NCBI GenBank assembly: GCA_022824865.1
Contig: JAJDZD010000043.1
Coordinates: forward strand, 1-64,000
DNA: 64,000 nt
Direction: 5' to 3'
Source: Chloroflexota bacterium
GTDB lineage: Bacteria; Chloroflexota; UBA11872
Every line of letters begins with the position of its first letter. Position 1 is the first letter of the stretch. The notes under the pieces are model-generated. The model was not told the DNA's origin, did not search any database, and worked only from the letters and a program-made list of their open reading frames with translations. A program made the translations under genes and the position numbers. Positions 19,968 through 29,492 of the stretch are shown here, piece after piece.

Positions 19968-20207
19968 ATGGACGGCGGCTTCAACATCGGCGGCCTCGGC
20001 CGCCTGCTCATCATCGCGGGCGGCCTGCTCCTCGCCGGCGGCGTCCTGCTCGTCCTCCTCGGTCAGATCCCCTTCTTCGTCCGCCTCCCCGGCGACATCG
20101 CCATCGAACGCGAACGCTTCTCCTTCTTCTTCCCCCTCGCCTCCATGCTCATTCTCAGCCTCATCCTCACCGTCATCGTCAACATCATCCTCCGCTTCTT
20201 CCGCTAG
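19968..20207 (+). CDS. DUF2905 small membrane protein
   Basis: About 79 residues with two hydrophobic helices, LLIIAGGLLLAGGVLLVLLG and LILSLILTVIVNIILRF. Between them is the family signature IPFFVRLPGDIAIERERFSFFFP. Function of DUF2905 is unknown. ATG at 19968 is preferred to the GTG at 19947. Confidence 0.85.
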   Translation: MDGGFNIGGLGRLLIIAGGLLLAGGVLLVLLGQIPFFVRLPGDIAIERERFSFFFPLASMLILSLILTVIVNIILRFFR

Positions 20208-20280
20208 CCAGAAACGGGATCAAGGCGCGACACTGAAGCCATGGGGCAGATTGGCGTCATCGGGGACCGGTTGCTGCACA

Positions 20281-21249
20281 GTGGCCCCAGCCGGCCGTAG
20301 CGTGCGCAACCGGAGCGTGCAGGAACCAGCCAACCAGGGCACCCTCTTTCCGCCCGTCGCGCGCCCAAAGCCCGATGTGGCGTCGTGGCCAAGCTACCTT
20401 CGGGTCGACGATCTGGACCGAGCCCCCTTCGAAGCCATCAGCCGACCCCTCTTGCTCTGCGGAAACGCCCGCACAGCACTGGCGCTGCTACCCGATGAGT
20501 CGGTGCAGACCATCCTGACCTCGCCGCCCTACTGGTCGCTTAGGGACTACGAGGTAGAGGAGCAGATCGGTCGCGACGACAGCCTCGACGCATATCTGAA
20601 CGCCATCGTGTCTGTCTTCGATCAGATCCGGCGGGTTCTCCGACCCGACGGCACGGTCTGGCTGAACGTCGGCGACTCATACACCTCCGGCAATCGCATG
20701 TATCGCGCCCCTGATCGCAAGAACAGCGCCCGCGCCATGAGCGTCCGTCCGCCAACGCCAGAGGGTCTAAAGCCAAAAGATCTGATAGGCGTCCCCTGGC
20801 GCCTGGCCTTCGCGCTTCAGGAAGCCGGCTGGTGGCTACGCAGCGAAGTGATCTGGCACAAGCCCAATGCCCACCCGGAATCGGTCGCTGATCGCCCGAC
20901 CAAGGCCCACGAATCGCTGTTTTTGCTGTCCAAACAGCAGGACTACTACTACGACCAGGAAGCCGTCAAAGGCCCGCGCGACCGACGCCTCCGTACGGTG
21001 TGGGATATCCCCACCGAACCGCTGAGGCGAACCAACGGCAACGCTGATGACCACCCGGCCATGATGCCCATGTCCCTGGCGCGTCGCTGCCTCTCGATCA
21101 CCAGCAAGCGCAACAGCGTCGTGCTCGACCCTTATGCCGGTTCGGGCACCACGCTCTTGGCGGCCCGCGACCTGGAGTGTGACTGGGTAGGCGTTGAGAT
21201 CAAGCCGGCATTCGTAGATCTGATCGAACGCCGAATGGGCGGTCGGTGA
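20281..21249 (+). CDS. DNA methyltransferase, probably N4-cytosine (beta class)
   Basis: About 322 residues. The catalytic motif TSPPYW lies near the N-terminus and the SAM-binding motif DPYAGSGTTLL near the C-terminus, the beta-class order. SPPY is typical of N4-cytosine enzymes of type II systems, though N6-adenine cannot be excluded. RVLRPDGTVWLNVGDSY is also conserved. No ATG exists at the start; GTG at 20281, 20302 or 20317 or TTG at 20251 are candidates. Its stop overlaps the next gene by four bases (GTGA), and that gene is the presumed endonuclease. Role: protects the host's own recognition sites. Confidence 0.85.
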   Translation: MAPAGRSVRNRSVQEPANQGTLFPPVARPKPDVASWPSYLRVDDLDRAPFEAISRPLLLCGNARTALALLPDESVQTILTSPPYWSLRDYEVEEQIGRDDSLDAYLNAIVSVFDQIRRVLRPDGTVWLNVGDSYTSGNRMYRAPDRKNSARAMSVRPPTPEGLKPKDLIGVPWRLAFALQEAGWWLRSEVIWHKPNAHPESVADRPTKAHESLFLLSKQQDYYYDQEAVKGPRDRRLRTVWDIPTEPLRRTNGNADDHPAMMPMSLARRCLSITSKRNSVVLDPYAGSGTTLLAARDLECDWVGVEIKPAFVDLIERRMGGR

Positions 21250-22001
21250 CGCTCGCAGAACTCAAGGCCAGACTCGACACCTTCTCACCAGTCAAAGTCG
21301 AGTTCGTTGCGAGGGTCATGGACTCGCTGGCCAATCCGCCAAGCGCCAAAATCAGGGAGCCTGGAACATGGCTCACCGGGTCCGAAGAGTGGATCGAGTA
21401 CTTCGGTCTTGCTCTGTCCGTCCACCACAGCGCCACCACCGAACCGCTGGGCCTGACTGCCTTCGAAACCGTCTTCAGAAACGCCTGCGATCACCTCGGA
21501 TGGCGAATTGACTCTCCTGGATCGCAGACCCGCAGGTTCGTTGATCTGACCGTTCAACCGAGTGTCGGACCAGAGCGACGGCTTTCACTGAAATCAACAG
21601 CCGCACGGAACCTGTCCAGGACTTCATTGCACATCTCGAAGCTGACCGAAGCCGCGTGGATACAGGACGCGCGTACGGCAAGGGACCGTCGAAACCGGAC
21701 GCAGGACTTGTTTCGCCAATACCAGTCAGGGGTTTCGCAAATCGTCATGCTGCGAGCGTTCCGCGGGGCGCCCGGTGAAGTGCCCAGCCTCTACCAATTC
21801 GTCGAAGTCCCGGCCAGCATCTTCGATTCTGTACAAACCGCTCCTCTGGACGTCTTCGTCCGGGACGCACCGCTTATTGAGTGCCGAGTAGGCGACGGCA
21901 CGGTCGCGGTTGTTGCCATCGACAGGTCCGACGCAAAGATCACGGTGAGGAGAGTTCAACTCTCCGCCTGCACTGTTCACGCCGAGTGGAGTCGGACCTA
22001 G
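21246..22001 (+). CDS. presumed type II restriction endonuclease
   Basis: A 251-residue protein of no family I can name with certainty. Its position (GTG start inside the methyltransferase stop, GTGA) and size suggest the cognate nuclease. Residues 95-130 contain RRFVDLTVQ, an acidic position, followed by RRLSLKST, compatible with a degenerate PD-(D/E)xK core. The stretch LHISKLTEAAWI after it resembles several type II enzymes. Specificity unknown. Coupled translation would keep nuclease low relative to methylase. Confidence 0.65.
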   Translation: MTLAELKARLDTFSPVKVEFVARVMDSLANPPSAKIREPGTWLTGSEEWIEYFGLALSVHHSATTEPLGLTAFETVFRNACDHLGWRIDSPGSQTRRFVDLTVQPSVGPERRLSLKSTAARNLSRTSLHISKLTEAAWIQDARTARDRRNRTQDLFRQYQSGVSQIVMLRAFRGAPGEVPSLYQFVEVPASIFDSVQTAPLDVFVRDAPLIECRVGDGTVAVVAIDRSDAKITVRRVQLSACTVHAEWSRT

Positions 22002-22010
22002 CCGGGAAAC

Positions 22011-23513
22011 TCAGAGACCGCCTACGTCCAACTCAGAATCTCCGCTACGCCGCTCCTGCCCATACACCCCCGCCGCATTCCCTTCGCTCGGCGTCCCCGG
22101 CACCATCGGCCCGTGCGGCCGTCCCGCGATCAGCCGCGACCCATCCGTAAAACCTTCCGGCCGGTCCGTCAGCCGCTCGATCAGCCGTTCGCGCCACGGC
22201 CCAAGGTCCGCCGTCCCCGCCAGGTCCCGCGTCTCGTCCGGATCGTTCGCAATGTCAAACAGCTGCTCCCGACCCGACTGGCTGTACCAGATGTACTTGG
22301 TCTGCCCGTCGGTAATGAAGTGCCAGGCCGTTTCCGGACGGTTCTTCCCGCCCGAATGCTCTCCGTGCAGCGTCTCCCGCCAGTTCGGCGACTCCCCGCG
22401 CACAAACGGCATCAGGCTCCGACCCGTCACCGACTCCGGAATCTCCAGCCCCACGCCCTCCAGGATCGTCGGCATCACGTCCTGCAGGCCCACCGGCTCG
22501 TCGCGCACTACGTGCGTTGGATAGTCCGCCGACGGCGGCCCCAGCACCAGCAGCGGCACCCGCGCCGCCGCCTCGTACGGCCACGACTTATGGAACAGCC
22601 GGTGATCGCCCAGCATTTCGCCGTGGTCCGACACGAACACCACCAGCGTGTCGTCCAGCAGTTGCATGTCGTTCATGTACTGCAACAGCCGGCTGACCTG
22701 CATGTCCACGTGATTGATCAGCCCGTAGTACCCCGCCCGGCACGCGTGCATCACCGACGCGTCCAGTTCCAGCCCCTGCGACCGCGCCTCCTGCATCTCG
22801 ATGTCGATTCCCCGCGTCGGCGCATCCACCGGGTCCGCCCAATCCCCGATCACCGGGTTCGGCAGGTCCTGCCAGTGGTAACGGTCGTAGTAGAACTGCG
22901 GCGGCGTAAACGGCGGATGCGGATCGATGAACGAAACTTTCAGGAAAAACGGCGCGCTCGGGTCCCGACGCTGCAGGAAGTTGATCGCTTCCGAAACGCA
23001 CCAGAACGCGTGCGTCCGTTCCTCCGGCAGGTGACTCGGCCGCCCGATCCACCCGTTCGGCGTCGCCCCGTGCGCCATGGCCCAGCGATTCAGCGGAATC
23101 TCCCCGTGCAGCCAGTCCAGGTAATCGTTCCCGCCGCCGCGCGTGCTATCCGCCAGCGACATCCGGTCAAATCCATACCGCTTCCGCTTCGGCGCCAGGT
23201 GCAACTTGCCGCTCAACCAGGTCTCGTACCCGGCTGATCGCAGCTCGCCCGCCAGCGTCGCCGGCGGATCCCACTCGGTGTCCGGGTGGTTCTGCAACAT
23301 CCCATGCGTCGCCGGGTCCTGGCCCGACATCAGCGTGCGACGCGCCGGGATGCACTGCGGACACTCCGCGTAAGCGCGACGGAACCGCGCACCCGTCGCC
23401 CCGATCTCGTCCATCGCCGGCGTTTGCAGCACCGGGTGGTCCTCGATCCCAAGGCAGTCGCCCCGCTGCTGGTCCGTTACCAGCAGCAGCACGTGCGGGC
23501 GCCCGGCGCTCAT
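22011..23513 (-). CDS. sulfatase, formylglycine type
   Basis: A 500-residue arylsulfatase-family enzyme. Unlike the homologue at 1328, the active site is canonical: CIPARRTLMSG with cysteine 54 as the residue converted to formylglycine. Metal ligands are in LLLVTDQQ and FVSDHGEMLGDH, and SFIDPHPPFTPP and GKLHL are conserved. It has no evident signal peptide. It follows a zinc alcohol dehydrogenase by seven bases and is probably cotranscribed, suggesting stepwise degradation of a sulfated sugar or polyol. A maturase is not seen in the window. Confidence 0.88.
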   Translation of the reverse strand: MSAGRPHVLLLVTDQQRGDCLGIEDHPVLQTPAMDEIGATGARFRRAYAECPQCIPARRTLMSGQDPATHGMLQNHPDTEWDPPATLAGELRSAGYETWLSGKLHLAPKRKRYGFDRMSLADSTRGGGNDYLDWLHGEIPLNRWAMAHGATPNGWIGRPSHLPEERTHAFWCVSEAINFLQRRDPSAPFFLKVSFIDPHPPFTPPQFYYDRYHWQDLPNPVIGDWADPVDAPTRGIDIEMQEARSQGLELDASVMHACRAGYYGLINHVDMQVSRLLQYMNDMQLLDDTLVVFVSDHGEMLGDHRLFHKSWPYEAAARVPLLVLGPPSADYPTHVVRDEPVGLQDVMPTILEGVGLEIPESVTGRSLMPFVRGESPNWRETLHGEHSGGKNRPETAWHFITDGQTKYIWYSQSGREQLFDIANDPDETRDLAGTADLGPWRERLIERLTDRPEGFTDGSRLIAGRPHGPMVPGTPSEGNAAGVYGQERRSGDSELDVGGL

Positions 23514-23520
23514 GCCGACC

Positions 23521-24564
23521 TCAGGTCCAATCGATCATGATCTTGCCGGTCGTCGCCGAGTCCGCCAGCTTGAACGCCTCCACCGCCTCGTCGATCCGGA
23601 TGCGCTTCGCGATCACGTCCTTCACCGGCAGTTTGTGACGCCGCAGGAAGTCCAGCAGGTCTTCCCACTCGTACAGCTTGAAGATCCACGATCCAGTCAG
23701 CGTGATCTCCCGCGCATTCAGCGGAGCGCTCAGCTTGTACACCGTCTCCTCGCCAATCCCCACTTCCACGAAGATGCCGTGCGGCCGCAGCCCTTCCAGC
23801 GCCGCCGTCCGAGCCTGCGTGAAGCCTGACGTATCGATGGCCGCATGCACGCCGTCGCCGCCCCCGAACTCGCGCATGGCCTCCACCGGGTCGGTCTCCG
23901 CCGCATTGCACGTCGCGTCGATCCCCAGCGTCTCCGCCATCTCGATCCGGCTCGGCTGCACGTCGATCCCAATGACCGAGGCCCCCATCGCCCGCGCGAA
24001 CATCACCGTGTAGAGCCCCACGGGGCCGAGCCCGCTCACCGCCAGCGTCATGTCGCCCGAGGCCTTCGCCTTGCGCACCGCCCCGAACGCCGTTCCCAGG
24101 TTGCACGCCAGCAGCGCGCCGTCCTCGAAGTCGAAGTCGTCCGGCAGCGGCAGCGTGCTGCGCGCCGGCACTACCACGTAATCGGCGTTCACCCCGTCGC
24201 GCACCCAGTTGAATCCCTCCATGTCGCGACAGAAACCCGGCTCGCCGCGCCGGCAGTGCTCGCAGTGTCCGCAGCCGATCAGGTGATAGATCACCACCCG
24301 GTCGCCCACCGCCGGATGGGTCACTCCTGGACCCACCGCGTCCACCACGCCGGCCCCTTCGTGCCCCAGCGTCAGCTTGCTGTATCCGTGCTCGTCCCGC
24401 TCGGCCCGTGGTTGGCGGTACTTATGCAGGTCGCTCCCGCAGATCGCCGATCCCCCGATCCGAATCCGCACGTCCTCCGGCCCCGGTTCGGGAATCGGCT
24501 TCGTCGTCACTTCCACGGTTCGATCGCCGGGACAGATGAGGCACTGCATGCTCTCTGAACTCAT
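23521..24564 (-). CDS. zinc-dependent alcohol dehydrogenase (MDR)
   Basis: A 347-residue medium-chain dehydrogenase. Catalytic zinc ligands are in AICGSD and GHEGAG; the structural zinc site is GCGHCEHCRRGEPGFC. The Rossmann motif is SGLGPVGLYT. Related to sorbitol/threonine dehydrogenases, so a polyol or sugar substrate is likely. ATG at 24564 precedes SSESMQCLICPGD. It is a close tandem copy of the frameshifted gene just upstream; the two proteins match over nearly all their length. Confidence 0.88.
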   Translation of the reverse strand: MSSESMQCLICPGDRTVEVTTKPIPEPGPEDVRIRIGGSAICGSDLHKYRQPRAERDEHGYSKLTLGHEGAGVVDAVGPGVTHPAVGDRVVIYHLIGCGHCEHCRRGEPGFCRDMEGFNWVRDGVNADYVVVPARSTLPLPDDFDFEDGALLACNLGTAFGAVRKAKASGDMTLAVSGLGPVGLYTVMFARAMGASVIGIDVQPSRIEMAETLGIDATCNAAETDPVEAMREFGGGDGVHAAIDTSGFTQARTAALEGLRPHGIFVEVGIGEETVYKLSAPLNAREITLTGSWIFKLYEWEDLLDFLRRHKLPVKDVIAKRIRIDEAVEAFKLADSATTGKIMIDWT

Positions 24565-24662
24565 CGGCACGCCTGTTCCTGCCGCCACACGCCCGCGAAC
24601 CTAACGCCCCCGCCTCGCGCCGTAAACCTCCCCGCTGCACAGGGGACGCGCTCCTGCCGACC

Positions 24663-25707
24663 TCAGGTCCAGTCGAACATGATCTTGCCTGTCCTTGCCG
24701 AGTCCGCCAGCTTGAATGCCTCCACCGCGTCGTCGATCCGGCAGCGCCGGGCGATCACGTCCTTGACCGGCAACTTGTGCCGTCGCACGAAGTCCAGCAG
24801 GTCCTCCCACTCGTACAGCTTGGAAATCCACGACCCGGTAATCGTGATCTCGCGGAACAGAATCGGGGCGCTCAGCTTGTACACCGTCTCTCCGCCGACC
24901 CCGACTTCCACGAAGATGCCGTGCGGCCGAAGCCCTTCCAGCGCCGCTGTCCGCGCTGGCGTGAAGCCCGAGGTGTCGATAGCCGCATGCACGCCGTCGC
25001 CCCCGCCGAATGCGCGCATGGCCTCCACCGGATCGACTTCGGCCGCGTTCGCCGTCGCGTCAATCCCCAACATCTCCGCACATCTCGATCCGGCTCGGCT
25101 GCACGTCGATCCCCAGCACCGAGGCCCCCATCGCCCGCGCGAACATCACCGTGTAAAGCCCCACCGGGCCCAGCCCGCTCACCGCCAGCGTCATGTCGCC
25201 CGATGCCTTCGCCTTGCGCACCGCGCCGTACGCCGTCCCCAGGTTGCAGGCCAGCAACGACCCGTCCTCGAAGTCGAAGTCGTCCGGCAGCGGCAGCGCG
25301 TTTCTCGCCGGCACCATCACGTACTCCGCGTCGACCCCGTCGCGAACCTGGTTGAAACTCTGCCTCTCGCGGCAGAAGCCCGGCTCGCCGCGTCGACAGT
25401 GCGCGCAATGCCCACAGCCGATGTGGTGATAAACCACCACCCGATCGCCCACCGCCGGATAGGTCACCCCCGGACCCACGGCGTCCACCACCCCGGCCCC
25501 TTCATGCCCCAGCGCCAGCCGGCTGACGCCGAGCTGATCCCGTTCGGCCTGGGGTGTCCGGTAGTAATGCAGGTCACTCCCGCAAATCGCCGACCCCATG
25601 ATCCGAATCCGCACATCCGCCGGCCCCGGCTCGGGAACCGGCTTCCTCGTCAGCTTCACCGTCCGGTCGCCCGGACAGATAAGGCACTGCATCGTGTCTG
25701 AAGTCAT
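24663..25707 (-). pseudogene. tandem copy of zinc alcohol dehydrogenase, frameshifted
   Basis: Near-duplicate of the gene at 23521. The zinc and Rossmann motifs are all present, and the frame runs intact from MTSDTMQCLICPG to PSRIEM, then shifts. The paralogue reads CTCCGCCATCTC where this copy has CTCCGCACATCTC, so one extra base (A at about 25080, plus strand) breaks the frame. Read across, the rest (GIDATANAAEVDPVEAMR to KIMFDWT) is full length. Probably a recent duplicate in decay, or an assembly error. Confidence 0.85.
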
Positions 25708-26101
25708 CGCCCCACCTCTGCCTGCCGCCTCACACCCGCGAACCTAAGCCCCACGCCCTGTGCCCCGTAAACAGCCCTCCCCCCGTCAGGCGCTAATCGA
25801 GGACACGCGTCACCCGTTCGTGATGAGCCGGGCCGCCGTCCTCGGCGCCCCATGTCGAACCACACCCTTCACCAGCCAACCCACCCAGCCCCGTTCCTCT
25901 CTTCGTCCGTCTCACTCCTCTGCTCTCTCCCCTTCGATGGGAGAGGCGGAACCTGCCTGAGCTAGCCGAAGGATTCGGGCGTCTTCCGGTCGAGACTTCA
26001 GACGCCAACTTGGTCCCCTGTACCTCTCGCCCGGTCGGAGAAGGTTTCACTGCTCGTAGCACAAAGTGACCCACGACCGGCAAACGCTTCAGCGGCGATG
26101 G
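25708..26101. other. gene-free spacer with repeats
   Basis: No gene seen. It holds one copy of the dispersed repeat (reverse orientation, about 25813-25834) and a hairpin with arms CTCTCCC (25925-25931) and GGGAGAG (25939-25945), possibly a terminator for the phosphofructokinase gene on the minus strand. Confidence 0.5.
25813..25834 (-). repeat. dispersed intergenic repeat, partial copy
   Basis: Its reverse complement reads GGCCCGGCTCATCACGAACG, one mismatch from the half of the repeat found at 39901, 45219 and 47046. Confidence 0.6.
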
Positions 26102-27133
26102 CTAGGCAAAGAGGCTGAGAAGCTCCAGGTAGGAATCATCCAGCGGACGCGTTTGCCCGGCGATGTCAACCAGCGGCACGGGCTTGATGTGTGGACCCTG
26201 CTGCGCGGCCATCTGGCCGTGCCGGCCGCTGGCCAAATAGTCCACGGCGGCGGCACCGAACCGCGTGCCCAAGACCCGATCGTACGTCGTCGGCGTGCCG
26301 CCTCGCTGCAGGTGGCCCAGCACGCTGGAGCGAGTCTCGATGCCGGTCGCCTGCTCGATGGCTCGCGCAAGGCTCTCACCCACGCTGCGCGCGGCCAACA
26401 CGATGTGACCAAATTCGTCCGTGGTCTGCACGCCGGCTTCGCCGACTTCAAGCCCGTCGATCTCCGCGCCTTCCGCCACCACCACGATGCTGTAGGCCCG
26501 CCCCTGCTCGTAGCGGCGCTGGACGTGCGCCACGAACTCATCGCGCCCGCTGCGCTGCTCCGGCACGGCAATGTAGTCGGCGCCGCCGGCCAATCCACCC
26601 AGCGCGGCCAGCCAGCCGGCCTGCCGGCCCATCGTCTCGACTACCGTGGCGCGGTGATGCGACATGGTGGTGGTACGCAGGCGGGCGATCGACGCCGCAA
26701 TCGTCTCCACGGCCGTATCGAACCCGATACACATGTCAGTGCCCGGAACGTCGTTGTCGATGGTCTTGGGAATGCCCACAACAGGCAGGCCGTCTCCCGC
26801 CAGAGCCCCGGCCACGGACAACGTGTCGTCGCCCCCAATCGCCACCAGGCCGTCCAGGCCCATATCGTCAAAGACCGATACCGCCAGGGCGTAGTTCTCC
26901 GGCGTCCGCAGCGGGTTCGTGCGCGAACTGCCCAGCAGGGTTCCGCCGACGTCCAGGAATCCGTCAGTGTTCTCAAGGGTCAGCGGCGACCCGTTCCGTC
27001 CCAGCACGCCGGCCCACCCGTCGTGCAGACCGGTAACCGACCAGCCGCGCCTAATGCTTGCCCGGGTCACGGCCCGAATCGCGGCATTGAGCCCCGGACA
27101 ATCGCCGCCCCCGGTCAGAACTCCAATGTGCAC
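26102..27133 (-). CDS. 6-phosphofructokinase, PPi-type active-site residues
   Basis: A 343-residue phosphofructokinase (family A). GVLTGGGDCPGLNAAIR opens the fold; the catalytic loop is GIPKTIDNDVPGTD. The phosphoryl-donor site reads GGDDT, with aspartate where ATP enzymes have glycine (position 104 in E. coli numbering), and lysine in PKTIDND where they have glycine. Together they match pyrophosphate-dependent, reversible enzymes. GTG at 27133 has GCGAGG upstream; a TTG further upstream would add 11 residues. Role: glycolysis, saving ATP, or gluconeogenic reversal. Confidence 0.88.
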   Translation of the reverse strand: MHIGVLTGGGDCPGLNAAIRAVTRASIRRGWSVTGLHDGWAGVLGRNGSPLTLENTDGFLDVGGTLLGSSRTNPLRTPENYALAVSVFDDMGLDGLVAIGGDDTLSVAGALAGDGLPVVGIPKTIDNDVPGTDMCIGFDTAVETIAASIARLRTTTMSHHRATVVETMGRQAGWLAALGGLAGGADYIAVPEQRSGRDEFVAHVQRRYEQGRAYSIVVVAEGAEIDGLEVGEAGVQTTDEFGHIVLAARSVGESLARAIEQATGIETRSSVLGHLQRGGTPTTYDRVLGTRFGAAAVDYLASGRHGQMAAQQGPHIKPVPLVDIAGQTRPLDDSYLELLSLFA

Positions 27134-27237
27134 AAGAGAACCTCGCTCGCCAACTGCCTGATTCAACCATAACCGTCCACGCCGCTACGGCGCGCCCGAT
27201 ACCATGATGGTCGTCTGCCAGCCGTGAAACGAGCGGA

Positions 27238-27816
27238 ATGGACGTATACACAGCAATCCGAGGCCGCCGCAGCATCACGGGGCTAACCGCCGATGTCCCC
27301 GAGCAGGCGGTGCTTGACCGAATCATCCAGTCCTCCGTCTGGGCGCCGAATCACCACCTCACCGAACCCTGGCGCTTTCACGTCCTGCGCGGGACGGCCC
27401 GCGACGAGATGGGCGCCATGGTTGCCGATCGCCTGGAATCAGAGCTGGACCCGGACGATCCCGCTTCGGCGCCATCCATCCGCTCAGCGCGCGTCCGGCT
27501 TCGGCGGTCGCCCGTGGTGATCGTCGTCAGCCAGGTTTGGTCGGACGATCCCGTCACGAACCTTGAAGACTATGCGTCCGTCTGTTGCGCGACCCAGAAC
27601 CTGATGCTGGCGGCGCACGCCGAAGGTCTCGCCACCAAGTGGCGAACCGGGGAGATGTGCGACTTCGCAGCCTGCAAGGACTTTCTGGGTTTGGATCAGA
27701 AGGACCGGATCGTCGGGTATATCTACCTGGGCCACCCGTCACCCGCAATTGGGCCCGATCGGCGCGAGCGCCAGCCGGCCCAGGTCACCTGGCTTGGGTG
27801 GGACGACGAGGCCTGA
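27238..27816 (+). CDS. nitroreductase family protein
   Basis: A 192-residue FMN-dependent oxidoreductase. RRSITGL near the start and APNHHLTEPWRFHVL are the flavin phosphate-binding and dimer segments; CCATQNLMLAAHAEGLATKW is the typical central helix. Substrate is not known. GAGCGG precedes the ATG. It is divergent from phosphofructokinase and 32 bases upstream of an amidase gene, so probably cotranscribed with that. Confidence 0.85.
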   Translation: MDVYTAIRGRRSITGLTADVPEQAVLDRIIQSSVWAPNHHLTEPWRFHVLRGTARDEMGAMVADRLESELDPDDPASAPSIRSARVRLRRSPVVIVVSQVWSDDPVTNLEDYASVCCATQNLMLAAHAEGLATKWRTGEMCDFAACKDFLGLDQKDRIVGYIYLGHPSPAIGPDRRERQPAQVTWLGWDDEA

Positions 27817-27848
27817 TCGCACCGAGTCACTGCTAAGGAGGGCGGCTT

Positions 27849-29276
27849 ATGGTTCCCGGAAACGAACTCGCCCGCCTCTCGCTGACCGAAGTCGGCGCGC
27901 TGATCGCCGCCGGCGAAGTCAGCCCGGTTGAGGTCACGCGCAACTCGCTCGACCGGCTCGACCGCTACGCCGGTCCCTTGGGCGCTACCACGGCAATCCT
28001 GCATGATTCGGCGCTCGCCGACGCCCGCCGGGCCGAGCGTGAAATCCTGGCCGGCGACTATCGAGGCCCGCTCCACGGCGTACCGCTTGGGATAAAGGAC
28101 CTGGCCGATGTGGCCGGCGCGGTAACGACCGCCGGCTCCACGGTCTTCGGCAACGAGCCGGCCAGTGTGGACGCTGAGCTGGTCCGAGGTCTGCGCAAGG
28201 CCGGCGCGGTCATTGCCTGCAAGCTCAACTGCGACGAGTTTGCCTACCACCCAACGGGCGCGACCTCGCAGATGGGACCGTCGCGTAATCCCTGGAACAC
28301 GGAGATCGTCTCCGGCGGATCCAGCGGCGGCACGGGCTCGGCTGTGGCCGCCGGCTTGATCTACGGCGGGCTGGGCACCGACACGGGTGGCTCGATTCGC
28401 CTGCCGTCGGCCCTGTGCGGCTTGGTCGGCATCAAACCCACCTACGGTCGCGTCAGCCTTGAAGGTTTGCGCCTGCTCAGCCCCAGCTTCGACACGCCAG
28501 GGCCAATGGCGCGTACCACCCATGACGCTGCCGTGATGCTGCAGGCGATGGCCGACCCCGTGGCTGACGAAACGATAACCACTGCCAACCGTGCGGCTCA
28601 CCTCTCCAGTGAGATGCTTGTTGGATTGGCGGGTCTGCATGTGGGTATGCCGTCCAACTACTTCTTTGAGGACCTGGATCCCGAGATTGAGCGCATCGTC
28701 AGAGCCGCGGTTGACGCTCTGGTCATCCTCGGTGGCGACCTGGTTCAGGTCGGGGTGCCGTCAGTGCCTGACCTTGCCCTGTCCCAGCGCGGAATTCTCA
28801 CCATCGAGGCCTATCAGAACGTGCTCAGCGCCACCGGCGGCGATGTCACCCGGGTGAACCCAACGCTTCGTGATCGGCTCACGCTGGGTCTGGACGAGGC
28901 GATGCGTCCCGGCGAGGACATCCAGATCACCCTGGGACGCCTGCGCAGCCAGCGTGACGACGCGTTGGCCGCATTCCGGCGAGCCGTCGGCACCGTGGAT
29001 GTGCTGGTGGCGCCGGTCCTTGGGCAACCGCCGCCCCGTATCGACGAGGCGCTGACCGACTATCACTGGATGCCCAACTTCACCCGGCCCTTCAACGCCA
29101 CTCACCAGCCGGTGGTCGCCGTCCCTTGCGGCTGGACGGAAGCCGGACTCCCGGTCGGCTTGCAGATCGTGGCCGCCAAGTACCGCGAGCGCACCGCGCT
29201 GCGCGTCGCCTACGCGTACGAGCACTCCGACCACGCGCCCGAACGCCGCTGGCCGCGCCTGCGACCGGCGGCCTGA
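27849..29276 (+). CDS. amidase (amidase signature family)
   Basis: A 475-residue enzyme with the Ser-cisSer-Lys triad: K83 in GIKDLADVAG, cis-serine 158 in SGGSSGGTG, and nucleophile S182 in GTDTGGSIRLPS. It hydrolyses an amide bond. Similarity to GatA is only general; the C-terminal half lacks clear GatA features and no gatB or gatC lies nearby, so a catabolic amidase is likelier. GGAGG stands at good distance from the ATG. Confidence 0.85.
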   Translation: MVPGNELARLSLTEVGALIAAGEVSPVEVTRNSLDRLDRYAGPLGATTAILHDSALADARRAEREILAGDYRGPLHGVPLGIKDLADVAGAVTTAGSTVFGNEPASVDAELVRGLRKAGAVIACKLNCDEFAYHPTGATSQMGPSRNPWNTEIVSGGSSGGTGSAVAAGLIYGGLGTDTGGSIRLPSALCGLVGIKPTYGRVSLEGLRLLSPSFDTPGPMARTTHDAAVMLQAMADPVADETITTANRAAHLSSEMLVGLAGLHVGMPSNYFFEDLDPEIERIVRAAVDALVILGGDLVQVGVPSVPDLALSQRGILTIEAYQNVLSATGGDVTRVNPTLRDRLTLGLDEAMRPGEDIQITLGRLRSQRDDALAAFRRAVGTVDVLVAPVLGQPPPRIDEALTDYHWMPNFTRPFNATHQPVVAVPCGWTEAGLPVGLQIVAAKYRERTALRVAYAYEHSDHAPERRWPRLRPAA

Positions 29277-29492
29277 GGGCCATGAGCCAGCCTCAGCGAT
29301 GCGAGTCGCGTTCTTCTGAACCGGTAACGAGGGTCCAGCAGAGGATTGCAGACGCGTCGTAACTCGCGCCCAAAATTTGGATGGCCGCGGCATCCGCGAT
29401 GGCCCATGCTGACGCAGCGTTTATCCATGCCGCTTGCCGGCCAGGCGCGCCGAACCTCGCGACGATCCCGGCCCTGTGTAGAGCGTCACTGA

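Noticed and set aside
18847-20280. Long plus-strand frame leading into the methyltransferase
   Set aside because: Arginine/proline/serine-rich antisense of the FAD oxidoreductase; only the part after about 20281 is protein-like.
22113-23237. 374-residue plus-strand frame opposite the sulfatase
   Set aside because: Arg/Pro/His-rich composition typical of a shadow of a GC-rich gene.
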